Assembly: GCF_024362325.1 (NCBI RefSeq)
Contig: NZ_CP101497.1
Coordinates: 1,798,001-1,862,000, forward strand
Direction: 5' to 3'
Origin: Microcella humidisoli
GTDB lineage: Bacteria; Actinomycetota; Actinomycetes; Actinomycetales; Microbacteriaceae
Length of the DNA stretch: 64,000 nt
Made by a program: the position numbers and the translations under genes. Numbering within the stretch: position 1 is the first letter of the stretch; each line of letters begins with the position of its first letter. Below, piece by piece: positions 16,069 through 24,099 of this stretch. Below the pieces are notes generated by a model, which saw only the letters and a program-made list of their open reading frames with translations, was not told the origin of the DNA and searched no databases.

Positions 16069-16219
16069 ACGGCGAGTATGCCGCGCGGGGCGAATGCGGT
16101 CCTGGTAGCTACGCGCGAGATCGACTAGCGTGACGTGTCAAAAGGTGCGCAATTCTCAAGCCGTGTTTCCCGGTCGCCGCGCTCTCAGCTCGTCCCCCGC
16201 CTCATGGAAAGGCATCGTG

Positions 16220-16690
16220 ATGACCTCTCGAACGAACATATTGTCTCTCCTGGGCGTGATCTGCGTTGCGCTGAGCGCGTGCTCGACGACCACTGGCGAA
16301 GACCAACTGCGACCGACTGCCGGAGGAGCGATCGAGCTAGCAGTGTCAGAGACCTGTAGTGACGAGTCTGATCCGCAGTGCATTTCGGTCAACGGAGAGA
16401 GCGTGGTGTTTCCTTCTGCCTTTGAGCGAGCGGGTGTCGACGATGCCGTAGCTATCGATGGACAGAACGCCATCGCCTTAACGCTCAATGCCGACGGTGC
16501 GGAGGTCTTGCGCACCCTCACCGAGCAGGCCGCCGAAGCCGCAGACACCGCTCGTTTGGTCATAGCGATTGGTGACGAGATACTCACTGCCGCGCGTGTG
16601 ATTGAACCGTTGACCGACGCCACTGTTCACGTCGTGTTGCCGCCAGACAGGACCGCCCAAGACCTCATCACGCTAATCAGGGAGAACTGA
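16220..16690 (+). CDS. Small lipoprotein with a SecD P1-head-like domain
   Basis: 156 aa from ATG 16220 (GGAAAGG 7 nt upstream; the frame is open from 16130). Signal peptide with lipobox LSAC, so a membrane-anchored lipoprotein. The C-terminal ~70 residues (IALTLNADGAEVLRTLTEQA, ARLVIAIGDEILTAARVIEP, DLITLI) resemble the P1 head subdomain of SecD/SecDF, without any TM channel. Base composition is less GC-rich than neighbouring genes, hinting at recent acquisition or relaxed selection. Two Cys (DETCSDESDPQC-like region) could form a disulfide. The SecD likeness is from pattern reading. Confidence 0.6.
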   Translation: MTSRTNILSLLGVICVALSACSTTTGEDQLRPTAGGAIELAVSETCSDESDPQCISVNGESVVFPSAFERAGVDDAVAIDGQNAIALTLNADGAEVLRTLTEQAAEAADTARLVIAIGDEILTAARVIEPLTDATVHVVLPPDRTAQDLITLIREN

Positions 16691-16743
16691 CGGTCCAGAT
16701 TGCCTGGCGACGAAGGAATGAACAGCCACGAAACCTCGACGCA

Positions 16744-16749
16744 TAGGCT
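16744..16749 (+). promoter_or_regulatory. -10 box for the nitrilase-family gene
   Basis: TAGGCT, 7 nt before GTG 16757, no RBS: leaderless layout. Confidence 0.55.
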
Positions 16750-16756
16750 GGGAATC

Positions 16757-17572
16757 GTGAGCACCGCATCCGTCAGCGCTGTCGTGGCCGTCGCCCAGTT
16801 CGGCCCTGTTGCCGACCGCGACGCCAACCTCGCCGCGATGCGCAGCCTGGCGATGCATGCGGTCGAGCAGGGGGCGGGGCTCGTCGTCTTCCCCGAGTAC
16901 TCGTCCTACTTCTCGCCCGTCATGGGCCCCGACTGGCTCGCCGCCGCCGAACCGCTCGACGGCTCCTTCGTCGAGGGCCTCGGCGATCTCGCGAGCGAGA
17001 CGGGCGCGATCATCGTCGCCGGGCTCATCGAGTCGGGCACGCGCGACGACCGCTTCCGCAACACGGTCGTCGCCGTCGCGCCCGGCGGTGCGCTGCTCGC
17101 CGTCTCGCGCAAGCTGCACCTCTACGACGCCTTCGGCGCGACCGAGTCGGCCTGGGCCGAGCCCGGCGCGATCGAGCCGCCGCAACTGTTCGATGCGATC
17201 GGGCTGCGCGTGGGCATCCAGACCTGCTACGACCTGCGGTTCCCCGAAGTGACGCGCCGCCTCGTCGACGCGGGAGCCGAGCTCGTGCTCGTGCCGAGCG
17301 AGTGGGTCGCCGGCCCCGGCAAGGTGCACGCCTTGACCACGCTCGTGACCGCACGCGCCATCGAGAACACGGTCTACGTCGCGGCCGCCGACCACATCCC
17401 GCCCGTCGGAGTCGGGCACAGCATGATCGTCGACGCGCGCGGCGAGCTGCTCGCCTCGATCGAGACGGCGACGGATGCGGTGGTCGCCCCGGTCTCGCGC
17501 GATCACCTCGACGAGGTGCGCCGCCTCAATCCCGCCCTGCGGTTGCGCCGGTTCGGGGTCGTGCCCCTCTAG
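16757..17572 (+). CDS. Carbon-nitrogen hydrolase (nitrilase superfamily)
   Basis: 271 aa. The Glu-Lys-Cys triad is intact: E47 (FPEYSSYF), K119 (SRKLHLYD) and C157 (QTCYDLRFPE). The CYDLRFPE form and the size suggest the omega-amidase/deaminated-glutathione amidase branch rather than a true nitrilase; the exact amide substrate is not settled. GTG 16757 is preferred over an upstream ATG at 16700 because TAGGCT sits 7 nt before it. The TAG stop is shared as CTAG with the convergent aminotransferase. Confidence 0.85.
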   Translation: MSTASVSAVVAVAQFGPVADRDANLAAMRSLAMHAVEQGAGLVVFPEYSSYFSPVMGPDWLAAAEPLDGSFVEGLGDLASETGAIIVAGLIESGTRDDRFRNTVVAVAPGGALLAVSRKLHLYDAFGATESAWAEPGAIEPPQLFDAIGLRVGIQTCYDLRFPEVTRRLVDAGAELVLVPSEWVAGPGKVHALTTLVTARAIENTVYVAAADHIPPVGVGHSMIVDARGELLASIETATDAVVAPVSRDHLDEVRRLNPALRLRRFGVVPL

Positions 17573-18780
17573 CGGCGCAGGCTCTGCAGGCGGCGCACGC
17601 CCTCGGCGATGACGTGGTCGGGCTTGCAGAAGGCGAAGCGCAGCGCGCTCGCGCTGACGACCGATGCGCCGCCCGCGGCGTCCGCTAGCCCGAAGGCACT
17701 CAGCGGGATCGCGACGACGCCGGGATCGACGGCGAGGGCTCGGGCGCTCGCCGCCGCATCCGTGAGCCCGAGGGGCGACCCATCGGCGACGATGAAGTAC
17801 GAGCCGGCGGTCGGCGCGATCGTGAAGCCGGCGTCGACGAGCCCGGTTGCGAGCAGGTCGCGACGGCGCTGCAGGGTGGCGCGCAGGCCGTCGTAGAAGC
17901 CGTCGTCGAGCTGCAGCCCGCGGGCGACCGCGCCCTGGAAGGGGGCGCCGTTGACGTAGGTGAGCCACTGCTTGACGCCCAGGACGGCGTCGACGAGTTC
18001 GGCGGGACCGGTCACCCAGCCGATCTTCCAGCCCGTGACGTTGAACGTCTTGGCGGCGCTCGACACGGTCAGTGTGCGCTCCGCCGCCCCGGCGTACGAG
18101 GCCGTGGGTCGATGACGCGCGCCGTCGAAGACGAGATGCTCGTAGACCTCATCACTCACGATGACGGCGTCGTGGCGAGCGGCCGCCGCGACGATGCGCT
18201 CGACGTGCTCGGGGGCGAGGATCGAGCCGGTCGGGTTGTGTGGAGAGTTGAGCACGATCACGGCCGTGCGGTTCGTGATCGCGGCGTCGATCGCGTCGGG
18301 GCTCGGCTGGAAGCCCGGCTCGGAGAGCGGGATGGTGATGTGCCGGGCCCCGCTCAGCCCGATGACGGCGGCGTAGGCGTCGTAGTAGGGCTCGACTGTC
18401 ACGACGTCATCGCCTGGGCCCGCGAGCGCGAGCAGGCTCGCAGCGATCGCCTCGGTCGCGCCCGCCGTCACGAGCACCTCCCTCGCGGGGTCGACGCTCA
18501 GGCCGTAGAAGCGCTGCTGGTGCTCGGCGATCGCCTGGCGCAGTTCGGCCACGCCGCGCCCCGGCGGGTACTGGTTCACACCGGCGCGGATCGCCTCCAC
18601 CGCGGCCTCGAGCACCGGGGCGGGTCCGTCGTCGTCGGGGAATCCCTGGCCGAGGTTGACGGCGTCGTGCTCGAGGGCGAGCGCCGACATCTCGGCGAAG
18701 ATCGTGGGCCGCGCGGTGCCGTCAGAACCGATCAGGCCTGCCGCGCGCGAGGCGCGCATCCACGGGGCATCGATGCTCAC
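17569..18780 (-). CDS. PLP-dependent class I/II aminotransferase
   Basis: 403 aa from GTG 18780, 6 nt after a TACGCT -10 box. Fold type I aminotransferase: N-terminal VNLGQGFPD, cofactor residues in TAGATEAI, NSPHNPTG and SDEVYEHL, the PLP-binding lysine in SSAAKTFNVTGWKIGW, and the C-terminal Arg in ALRFAF. The LGQGFPD start places it with kynurenine/methionine/glutamine transaminases and DapC-like enzymes. Omega-amidases act on the 2-oxo amides that such glutamine transaminases produce, so its convergent pairing with the nitrilase-family gene is suggestive. Confidence 0.86.
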   Translation of the reverse strand: MSIDAPWMRASRAAGLIGSDGTARPTIFAEMSALALEHDAVNLGQGFPDDDGPAPVLEAAVEAIRAGVNQYPPGRGVAELRQAIAEHQQRFYGLSVDPAREVLVTAGATEAIAASLLALAGPGDDVVTVEPYYDAYAAVIGLSGARHITIPLSEPGFQPSPDAIDAAITNRTAVIVLNSPHNPTGSILAPEHVERIVAAAARHDAVIVSDEVYEHLVFDGARHRPTASYAGAAERTLTVSSAAKTFNVTGWKIGWVTGPAELVDAVLGVKQWLTYVNGAPFQGAVARGLQLDDGFYDGLRATLQRRRDLLATGLVDAGFTIAPTAGSYFIVADGSPLGLTDAAASARALAVDPGVVAIPLSAFGLADAAGGASVVSASALRFAFCKPDHVIAEGVRRLQSLRR

Positions 18781-18810
18781 GGGGTCAGCGTAGCGGGGAC
18801 CGAAAAATGA

Positions 18811-18840
18811 ATGCGAACGCATGATGTTCGATGTGCGAAC
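18811..18840. promoter_or_regulatory. Nested palindromes in the aminotransferase/response-regulator divergent region
   Basis: ATGCGAACGCAT (18811-18822) is followed directly by ATGTTCGATGTGCGAAC (18824-18840), with half-sites CGAAC, GTTCG, CGAAC. The second element recurs at 12982-12998. Likely operator; the spacing does not fit the CGAAC-N4-GTTCG actinobacterial LexA box. Confidence 0.45.
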
Positions 18841-18893
18841 ACCGCGCCGAGCAGGCTCTGGGCAGGCGTCGCCGCATCCGCAAGACTGACGGT

Positions 18894-19286
18894 GTGGTGG
18901 CGCCCCAACGAGATGTTGTGCTCATCGTCGACGACGAGCCGATTCTGCGCGTCATCCTGCGCCACACCCTCGAAGCCGCCGACTACACGGTGCTCGAAGC
19001 CGCGAACGGGGTCGAGGCGTTCGCCATTCTCGAGAACGCACCGCAGCGCGTCTCGGCCGTGCTGAGCGACATCACGATGCCGCGCATGGATGGGCTCGCC
19101 CTCGTCGACCGGCTGGAGGCCTCGCACCCGACCCTGCCGATCATCCTCGCGAGCGGACTGCATCGGCGCGACACGATTCCGCCCTCGACGGCCAACCGCA
19201 TCCGCGGGTTCCTCGAGAAGCCGTACTCGCGTTCGACCGTTCTCGCCGTTGTCGCCACTGTCGTCAGCGGGGGCGTCGCGGCCTGA
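18894..19286 (+). CDS. Stand-alone response-regulator receiver protein
   Basis: 130 aa if started at GTG 18894 (AAGACT lies 6 nt upstream); an in-frame ATG at 18831 adds 21 unconserved residues. A complete REC domain: acidic pair in LIVDDEP, phospho-acceptor Asp in LSDITMPRMDG, Ser in ILASG, Lys in LEKPYS. There is no DNA-binding or enzymatic output domain, so it is CheY/Spo0F-like and must signal through a partner protein. No histidine kinase is adjacent. Confidence 0.85.
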   Translation: MVAPQRDVVLIVDDEPILRVILRHTLEAADYTVLEAANGVEAFAILENAPQRVSAVLSDITMPRMDGLALVDRLEASHPTLPIILASGLHRRDTIPPSTANRIRGFLEKPYSRSTVLAVVATVVSGGVAA

Positions 19287-19315
19287 CCGCAGCGAGACGG
19301 GGCGCCGTCGCCTGC

Positions 19316-19963
19316 TCAGTCGCCCTCGCGCGGCACGGCGAGCTTCGTCGCCCAGTCGTAGAACACGACCTTGCCCGGCGACGTGTCCTCGACATCGGCG
19401 TCGACCCCGCGCGCCAACAGCGTCGCGAGCCCGTCGATGATGAGCCCCAGGTCGTCGTGCGGCGCCGTCAGGGCGAGGCCGGCCGAGCAGGCCGAGAGCA
19501 CGCTCGACACCGTGCGGGCATCCAGATCAGTGCGCACCATGCCGACCGCCTGCAGGCTCTCGATGAGCTCGCCGCGAATGCCGATCGTGGGGGTGTACGC
19601 GTAGCTGTGCGAGTTGCGCATGATCGCGTTGAGGGCCTCGCGATCGATCACGAACAGCGTCTTCGCGAGCGGACGCTCGTAGACGGCGCTGAGAATGTAC
19701 GTGTACATGCGCGAGAGCAGCCCGCCGCGCGGGTCGCGCTCGATGTTCTGCACGATGAGCCCGTACATGCCGTGGAACTCGCGATTGAGCATCGCGACCA
19801 TGGCGTCGTTGGCGGTCGGAAACATGTCGCTGACCTCGTCGACCGTCGCGCCGCAGCGCGAAGCGATGGAGGCGAGCGTCACGGCCGCATAGCCGTCGTT
19901 CATGATGATGTCGCCGGCGGCATCGAGGATGGCCGTCACATCGGTCACAGGGGACTGCGTCAT
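19316..19963 (-). CDS. TetR-family transcriptional regulator
   Basis: 215 aa from ATG 19963. N-terminal TetR helix-turn-helix at about 12-58 (ILDAAGDIIMNDGYAAVTL, SIASRCGATVDEVSDMF), followed by an all-helical ligand/dimer domain. Target unknown; the REC protein and the lipoprotein gene flank it. A TAGAAT -10 (minus strand, 20004-20009) and an inverted repeat ACAGA-CGAA-TCTGT at 20018-20031 just upstream suggest autoregulation. Confidence 0.8.
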   Translation of the reverse strand: MTQSPVTDVTAILDAAGDIIMNDGYAAVTLASIASRCGATVDEVSDMFPTANDAMVAMLNREFHGMYGLIVQNIERDPRGGLLSRMYTYILSAVYERPLAKTLFVIDREALNAIMRNSHSYAYTPTIGIRGELIESLQAVGMVRTDLDARTVSSVLSACSAGLALTAPHDDLGLIIDGLATLLARGVDADVEDTSPGKVVFYDWATKLAVPREGD

Positions 19964-20017
19964 TCGAGAGCCCTCGGATCGGTGGTTTGTCGGTCTCGCC
20001 CTCATTCTAAATGGCGG

Positions 20018-20031
20018 ACAGACGAATCTGT
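20018..20031. promoter_or_regulatory. Inverted repeat upstream of the TetR gene (candidate operator)
   Basis: ACAGACGAATCTGT, 5-bp arms with a 4-bp centre, placed between the -10 and -35 positions of the minus-strand TAGAAT promoter. Confidence 0.4.
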
Positions 20032-20101
20032 GTACCCCCTTTGGGGCCTAGCCACGGGATGCGTCATGTGGAGAAACGGCGCGGGATGCGGTGCGCATGC
20101 C

Positions 20102-20107
20102 TACCGT
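20102..20107 (+). promoter_or_regulatory. -10 box for the lipoprotein gene
   Basis: TACCGT, 7 nt before ATG 20115, no RBS; leaderless layout. Confidence 0.5.
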
Positions 20108-20114
20108 GACGGGC

Positions 20115-20663
20115 ATGATCCGACGTCTCGCGCTCGTCGCCCTCCCGCTCGCCCTCCTCGCCGGCGCACTGAGCGCCTGCACGGAGTCGACGCGCATCCC
20201 GCCCGCCGAACCGACCGCCGAGGTCGCGCCGCTCTTCGCGACGGATGAGGAAGCCCTCGAGGCGGCGACGGCGGCGTACGAGGAGTACCTGGTGGTCTTG
20301 GATGGGCTCCTTCAAGACCCGCGTGAAGTCACCGCCGAGTTCAATGATGTCGCCGAAGGTGCTGCCCTGGACGCCGCAGTCGCAAGCGTTGCGGACTTCC
20401 TCAGTCAGGGATATGCACTGTCCGGCCCTCGGCGTCTTGGAGGAGCAGACCTTCAGCAGTACTCGGACTCTGTCGAGGCGGCGGAGGTGACTGCATACTT
20501 TTGTGAGGACATCAGCTCGGTGGTTCTGCTCGATCGAAACGGTCAGTCGATTTCCACCGAAGACAGACCCGACTTCACTCTCTTCGAGGCCACCATTCGC
20601 TTCACTGGAAGTAGTGCCCTAGTTATCGAACGGGAGTTCTGGAGCAACGAGACGTCATGCTGA
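20115..20663 (+). CDS. Putative lipoprotein of unknown function
   Basis: 182 aa from ATG 20115. Signal peptide MIRRLALVALPLALLAGALSAC with a lipobox LSAC. After a Pro/Glu-rich linker the mature part starts with a helical stretch (TDEEALEAATAAYEEYL) seen in many Microbacteriaceae lipoproteins, then a region that may adopt an NTF2-like or cystatin-like fold. The 3' two-thirds are less GC-rich than surrounding genes. The stop overlaps the ATG of the next gene (ATGCTGA), so the two exported proteins are probably made together. Confidence 0.72.
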   Translation: MIRRLALVALPLALLAGALSACTESTRIPPAEPTAEVAPLFATDEEALEAATAAYEEYLVVLDGLLQDPREVTAEFNDVAEGAALDAAVASVADFLSQGYALSGPRRLGGADLQQYSDSVEAAEVTAYFCEDISSVVLLDRNGQSISTEDRPDFTLFEATIRFTGSSALVIEREFWSNETSC

Positions 20664-21460
20664 CCACTATTGGTCTTGTCGCGGTCATCACGCTCTCTGG
20701 AGCACTCGGCGTCGGCATGGCTTCTGGTTGCTCCGACGCAGGACAGTTCGGAAGCGGCTGCCCCGACGTGCGCGGCGAGATCGGCGACGGGGCCGCGATT
20801 ATCGACGGCGAGCTCACGAACGGCGGCGGCCCGGGCTCGGGCAGCGGGGGCGGCGGAGGCGGGGCATCCGGACCGCCCGGATCGGTCGAGATGCCCATGC
20901 CCTGCGAAGAGGTCTTCGCGGGCTACTGCTACGGCGAGGGGCAGCCGAAACCGATCGACGCCGAACCGGGCGAGCCCGCGGTCACATGGAACGACCTCGC
21001 CGTCTTCCGCCCGCGGGTGCCGACGCAGTACATGCAGCCCGACGGGTGGATGGTCGTGGGGCTGCCGACCAACTTCGTCGCCCGCACCGAGGCGCACATC
21101 GTGTCGGGCACGCTGCTCGGCGCCCCCGCCGACGTGCGCTTCACGCCGGTCGGCTGGCGATGGCGCTACGGAGACGGCTCGGCCCAGCGCCGCACCACGC
21201 CGGGGTCGAGCTGGCAGTCGCTCGGTCTGCGCGAGTTCGACGCCACCCCGACGAGCCACGTCTACACGGCGCCGGGCACCTACGTGATCGAGCTCGACGT
21301 CGAGTTCGCCGCCGAATACCGGTTCGCGGGCAGCACGTGGCGGTCGCTCGCTGGCATCATCGTCGTGCCCGCCAACGACCTCGTCGCCACGGCCGGAGAC
21401 GCCGTGACCGTGCTCGTCGACCGCGACTGCCGCGAAGGCTCCGTCGGTCCCGGTTGCTGA
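20657..21460 (+). CDS. Exported protein with PKD-like domain
   Basis: 267 aa. N-terminal hydrophobic segment (TTIGLVAVITLSGALGVGMA) as signal peptide or anchor, a Gly/Ser-rich linker at about 55-75, then a Cys-containing region (PCEEVFAGYCYGEG) and a PKD-like beta-sandwich whose WRWRYGDGS and HVYTAPGTYVIELDV match the WDFGDG and HTY...GTYTVTL marks of PKD repeats. Likely extracellular binding or scaffold protein. Overlaps the upstream lipoprotein gene by 7 nt. Confidence 0.7.
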   Translation: MLTTIGLVAVITLSGALGVGMASGCSDAGQFGSGCPDVRGEIGDGAAIIDGELTNGGGPGSGSGGGGGGASGPPGSVEMPMPCEEVFAGYCYGEGQPKPIDAEPGEPAVTWNDLAVFRPRVPTQYMQPDGWMVVGLPTNFVARTEAHIVSGTLLGAPADVRFTPVGWRWRYGDGSAQRRTTPGSSWQSLGLREFDATPTSHVYTAPGTYVIELDVEFAAEYRFAGSTWRSLAGIIVVPANDLVATAGDAVTVLVDRDCREGSVGPGC

Positions 21461-21581
21461 CACCGCCGCATCCTGTCGACCGAGACAGGCTTGGGCGAAG
21501 CGTCGGGCCGCGCTCAGGCGGGGCAAATAGAATGCACAGGTTTGCGGAGGACGCTGACAGCGCCGAAAGGAGCACCTCCCC

Positions 21582-22973
21582 ATGACCGCCACGCCTGAGA
21601 ACCACGAGGCCCCCGAGAACCACGAGAACCACGCCACCCACGACACCGGCAGCCCGGTGACCGCAGATCACGAGACGGTCGCACCCCCGACCGCGTCGCC
21701 TGCGCAGGCCCCTGCGCAGGCCCATGCCGCGCCGGCGATGGCAGGCGCAGCGCCGAGCGCAGCGCCGAAGGCGAAGAGCTCGATGGGTCCGCTTCTCGGA
21801 ATGCTGACGGTCGGTGCTCTCATCGGCGGTGTGGCCGGCGGCGGCGTCGTCGCGGCCGTGCTCGCGAGCGACGGTGCCCCCGTCGTCGGCACGCCCGCCG
21901 CTCCGACGTCGATCACCGTCAACGACCCCGACGACGCCACCCTCGTCACGGGTGTCGTGGCAAAGGCGATGCCCGCCGTCGTCACCCTGACGGTCGCCGG
22001 CGGTGGTTCCTCGGGCAACGGATCCGGCGTCATCCTCAGCGACGACGGATACGTGCTCACCAACAACCACGTCGCGACCCTCGAAGGCGCCACCAGCAGC
22101 CCGAGCATCCGCGTCACCCTCTCCGACGGCCGCATCTTCGACGCGGAACTCGTCGGCAGCGACCCCATCGCCGACCTCGCCGTCGTCAAACTCGAGGGTG
22201 CCGAAGGCCTTCCGACCATCGAGTTCGCTGACTCCGACGCGCTCAACGTCGGCGACCGCACGGTCGTCATCGGCGCACCGCTCGGTCTTGCCGGCTCCGT
22301 CTCGAACGGCATCGTCTCGGCGCTCAACCGCTCGATCACCGTGCGCTCCTCCGCGGTGCCCGACCAGCAGGTCGAGCAGCAGCCCGACGACAGCACGGAT
22401 GCTCCCTTCGACTTCTGGGACTTCGATGTTCCCGGCACCGAGGGCACCGACCCGCGCCCCGTCTCGAGCGGCACCGTCTCGCTGCCGGTGATCCAGACCG
22501 ACGCCGCGATCAACCCCGGTAACTCGGGCGGCGCCTTGCTCGACGACGAAGGCCGACTCATCGGCATCGTCGTGGCCATCGCCACGGCGGGCGGCAGCGG
22601 CGGCCAGTCCGGCAGCATCGGCGTCGGCTTCTCGATCCCCTCGAACTTCGCCCAGCGCGTCGCGACCGAGCTCATCGAGAACGGCACGGCGACGCACGGC
22701 CTGCTCGGAGCGACCGTCACCGACTCGATCAACGACGCCGAGAGCACCGTCGTCGGCGCCCTCATCGACAGCGTCGTGCCCGGCGGCGCGGCCGAACAGG
22801 GCGGCCTCCGCTCGGGCGACGTCATCACGATCTTCAACGGCGTGCCGATCGCGGGCAGCGTCGACCTCACCGCGCAGGTGCGCGTGCTGCCGGCGGGTGC
22901 GAGCGCGACCCTCACCTACGTGCGCGGCGGCGAGGCGCAAGAAGTCACCGTCACGCTCGGCGAGCTGCAGTAG
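21582..22973 (+). CDS. HtrA/DegP-type trypsin-like serine protease with PDZ domain
   Basis: 463 aa. A His/Ala/Pro-rich cytoplasmic N-terminus (1-65), one TM helix (about 68-95), then a chymotrypsin-fold domain with triad H163 (LTNNHVA), D198 (SDPIADLAVVKL) and S315 (GNSGGAL), and a C-terminal PDZ domain (370-460, GGAAEQGGLRSGDVITIFNG). An insert near residues 262-288 (VEQQPDDSTDAPFDFWDF) is acidic. Handles misfolded envelope proteins. AAAGGAG Shine-Dalgarno 10 nt before ATG 21582. A strong hairpin follows the stop. Confidence 0.93.
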   Translation: MTATPENHEAPENHENHATHDTGSPVTADHETVAPPTASPAQAPAQAHAAPAMAGAAPSAAPKAKSSMGPLLGMLTVGALIGGVAGGGVVAAVLASDGAPVVGTPAAPTSITVNDPDDATLVTGVVAKAMPAVVTLTVAGGGSSGNGSGVILSDDGYVLTNNHVATLEGATSSPSIRVTLSDGRIFDAELVGSDPIADLAVVKLEGAEGLPTIEFADSDALNVGDRTVVIGAPLGLAGSVSNGIVSALNRSITVRSSAVPDQQVEQQPDDSTDAPFDFWDFDVPGTEGTDPRPVSSGTVSLPVIQTDAAINPGNSGGALLDDEGRLIGIVVAIATAGGSGGQSGSIGVGFSIPSNFAQRVATELIENGTATHGLLGATVTDSINDAESTVVGALIDSVVPGGAAEQGGLRSGDVITIFNGVPIAGSVDLTAQVRVLPAGASATLTYVRGGEAQEVTVTLGELQ

Positions 22974-22977
22974 TGCG

Positions 22978-23008
22978 GCGGGGGCCGTCTCAGCGAGGCG
23001 GCCCCCGC
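22978..23008 (+). terminator. Hairpin terminator after the htrA-type gene
   Basis: 10-bp perfect stem GCGGGGGCCG / CGGCCCCCGC with an 11-nt loop, 4 nt after the stop codon. Confidence 0.65.
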
Positions 23009-23030
23009 GCTGCTGGCCGTGGTGAGGCAG

Positions 23031-23036
23031 TAGCCT
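23031..23036 (+). promoter_or_regulatory. -10 box for the GT2 gene
   Basis: TAGCCT, 7 nt before ATG 23044; leaderless layout. Confidence 0.5.
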
Positions 23037-23043
23037 CGACGCT

Positions 23044-24093
23044 ATGGGCCAGCCCGCGACGACGCACCCCGGCGTCAGCTTCGTCATGCCCGTCTACAAC
23101 GAGGCCGCCTACATCGACGACGCCATCGAGAGCGTGCTCGCGCAGCAGTACCCCGGTGAGCGTGAGCTCGTCGTCGTGCTGGGCCCCTCCACCGACGGGA
23201 CGACCGAGAAAGTGCAGTCCCGTGCCGCCGCGGATGCCCGCATCCGCATCGTCGAGAACCCGCAGCTGTCGATCCCGCTGGGTCTCAATCTCGGCATCCG
23301 TGCCGCCGCCCACGAGGTGATCGTGCGCGTCGACGCCCACACCGAGATCGAGCCCGACTACACGGCGATCGGCGTCGCCACCCTGCAGCGCACGGGGGCG
23401 GCGAGCGTCGGCGGCCTCATGGTCGCCACCGGTCGAGGGCGGCTGCAGTCGGCGGTCGCGCGGGCCTACAACCACCGCCTCGGGCTGGGAGGCGGTGCGT
23501 ACCACGGCGCCGCATCCGAGGGCCCCGCCGAGAGCGCGTACCTGGGCATCATGCGGCGCGAGGCACTCGTGGCCGTGGGGCTCTACGACGAGGGGCTCAA
23601 GCGCGGCGAAGACTGGGAGCTCAACCTGCGTCTGCGCGACGCCGGCCACCTGGTGTGGCTCGACCCGGCGCTGCGCGTGACCTACTGGCCGCGGTCGACG
23701 TGGGCGAAGCTCGCGCGGCAGTTCCACGCCACCGGCATCTGGCGCGGCGAGCTCGTGCGGCGCCTCGGCGGCCGCAACCCGCTGCGCTACTTCGCTCCGC
23801 CGGCCCTCGTCGTGTCGCTCGCGCTCAGCGCTGTGCTGCTCGTGCTGCAGCTGACCGGCGTGGTCGCGGGCCTGCCGAGCCTGCTGCTGTCGGTCGTGCA
23901 CCTCGGCCCCGCGCTGTACCTGCTCGTGCTGCTGGCCCTGCTCGTCGTGCCGTCGAGCGGGCCGCGGTTCGCCGACCGGTTCACCTTCGCGCGGGTGATC
24001 GCCGTCATGCACGTCAGCTGGGGTGCCGGGTTCGTGCGCGGCTTCGTGCTCGGCGCGCGCGACGCCGTCGACACCTCGCGCATCGAGTCGTAG
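23044..24093 (+). CDS. Family 2 glycosyltransferase (ExoA-like, membrane-anchored)
   Basis: 349 aa. GT-A nucleotide-sugar site SFVMPVYNEAAYIDDAIES, metal-binding acid motif VRVDAHTEIEP, acceptor/catalytic KRGEDWELNLRLRDAG (ED), and two to three C-terminal TM helices (258-320) that tether it to the membrane. The form resembles succinoglycan ExoA/teichoic-acid glycosyltransferases. It opens the wall-glycopolymer locus and probably adds a sugar to a lipid-linked polymer or intermediate. Convergent with the glycerophosphotransferase gene, 6 nt apart. Confidence 0.85.
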   Translation: MGQPATTHPGVSFVMPVYNEAAYIDDAIESVLAQQYPGERELVVVLGPSTDGTTEKVQSRAAADARIRIVENPQLSIPLGLNLGIRAAAHEVIVRVDAHTEIEPDYTAIGVATLQRTGAASVGGLMVATGRGRLQSAVARAYNHRLGLGGGAYHGAASEGPAESAYLGIMRREALVAVGLYDEGLKRGEDWELNLRLRDAGHLVWLDPALRVTYWPRSTWAKLARQFHATGIWRGELVRRLGGRNPLRYFAPPALVVSLALSAVLLVLQLTGVVAGLPSLLLSVVHLGPALYLLVLLALLVVPSSGPRFADRFTFARVIAVMHVSWGAGFVRGFVLGARDAVDTSRIES

Positions 24094-24099
24094 GGCGGG

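Noticed and set aside
18811..18840. LexA (SOS) box
   Set aside because: The half-sites match CGAAC/GTTCG, but the spacing (7 nt between CGAAC and GTTCG) is not the 4 nt of the actinobacterial SOS box, and the neighbours are not DNA-repair genes.
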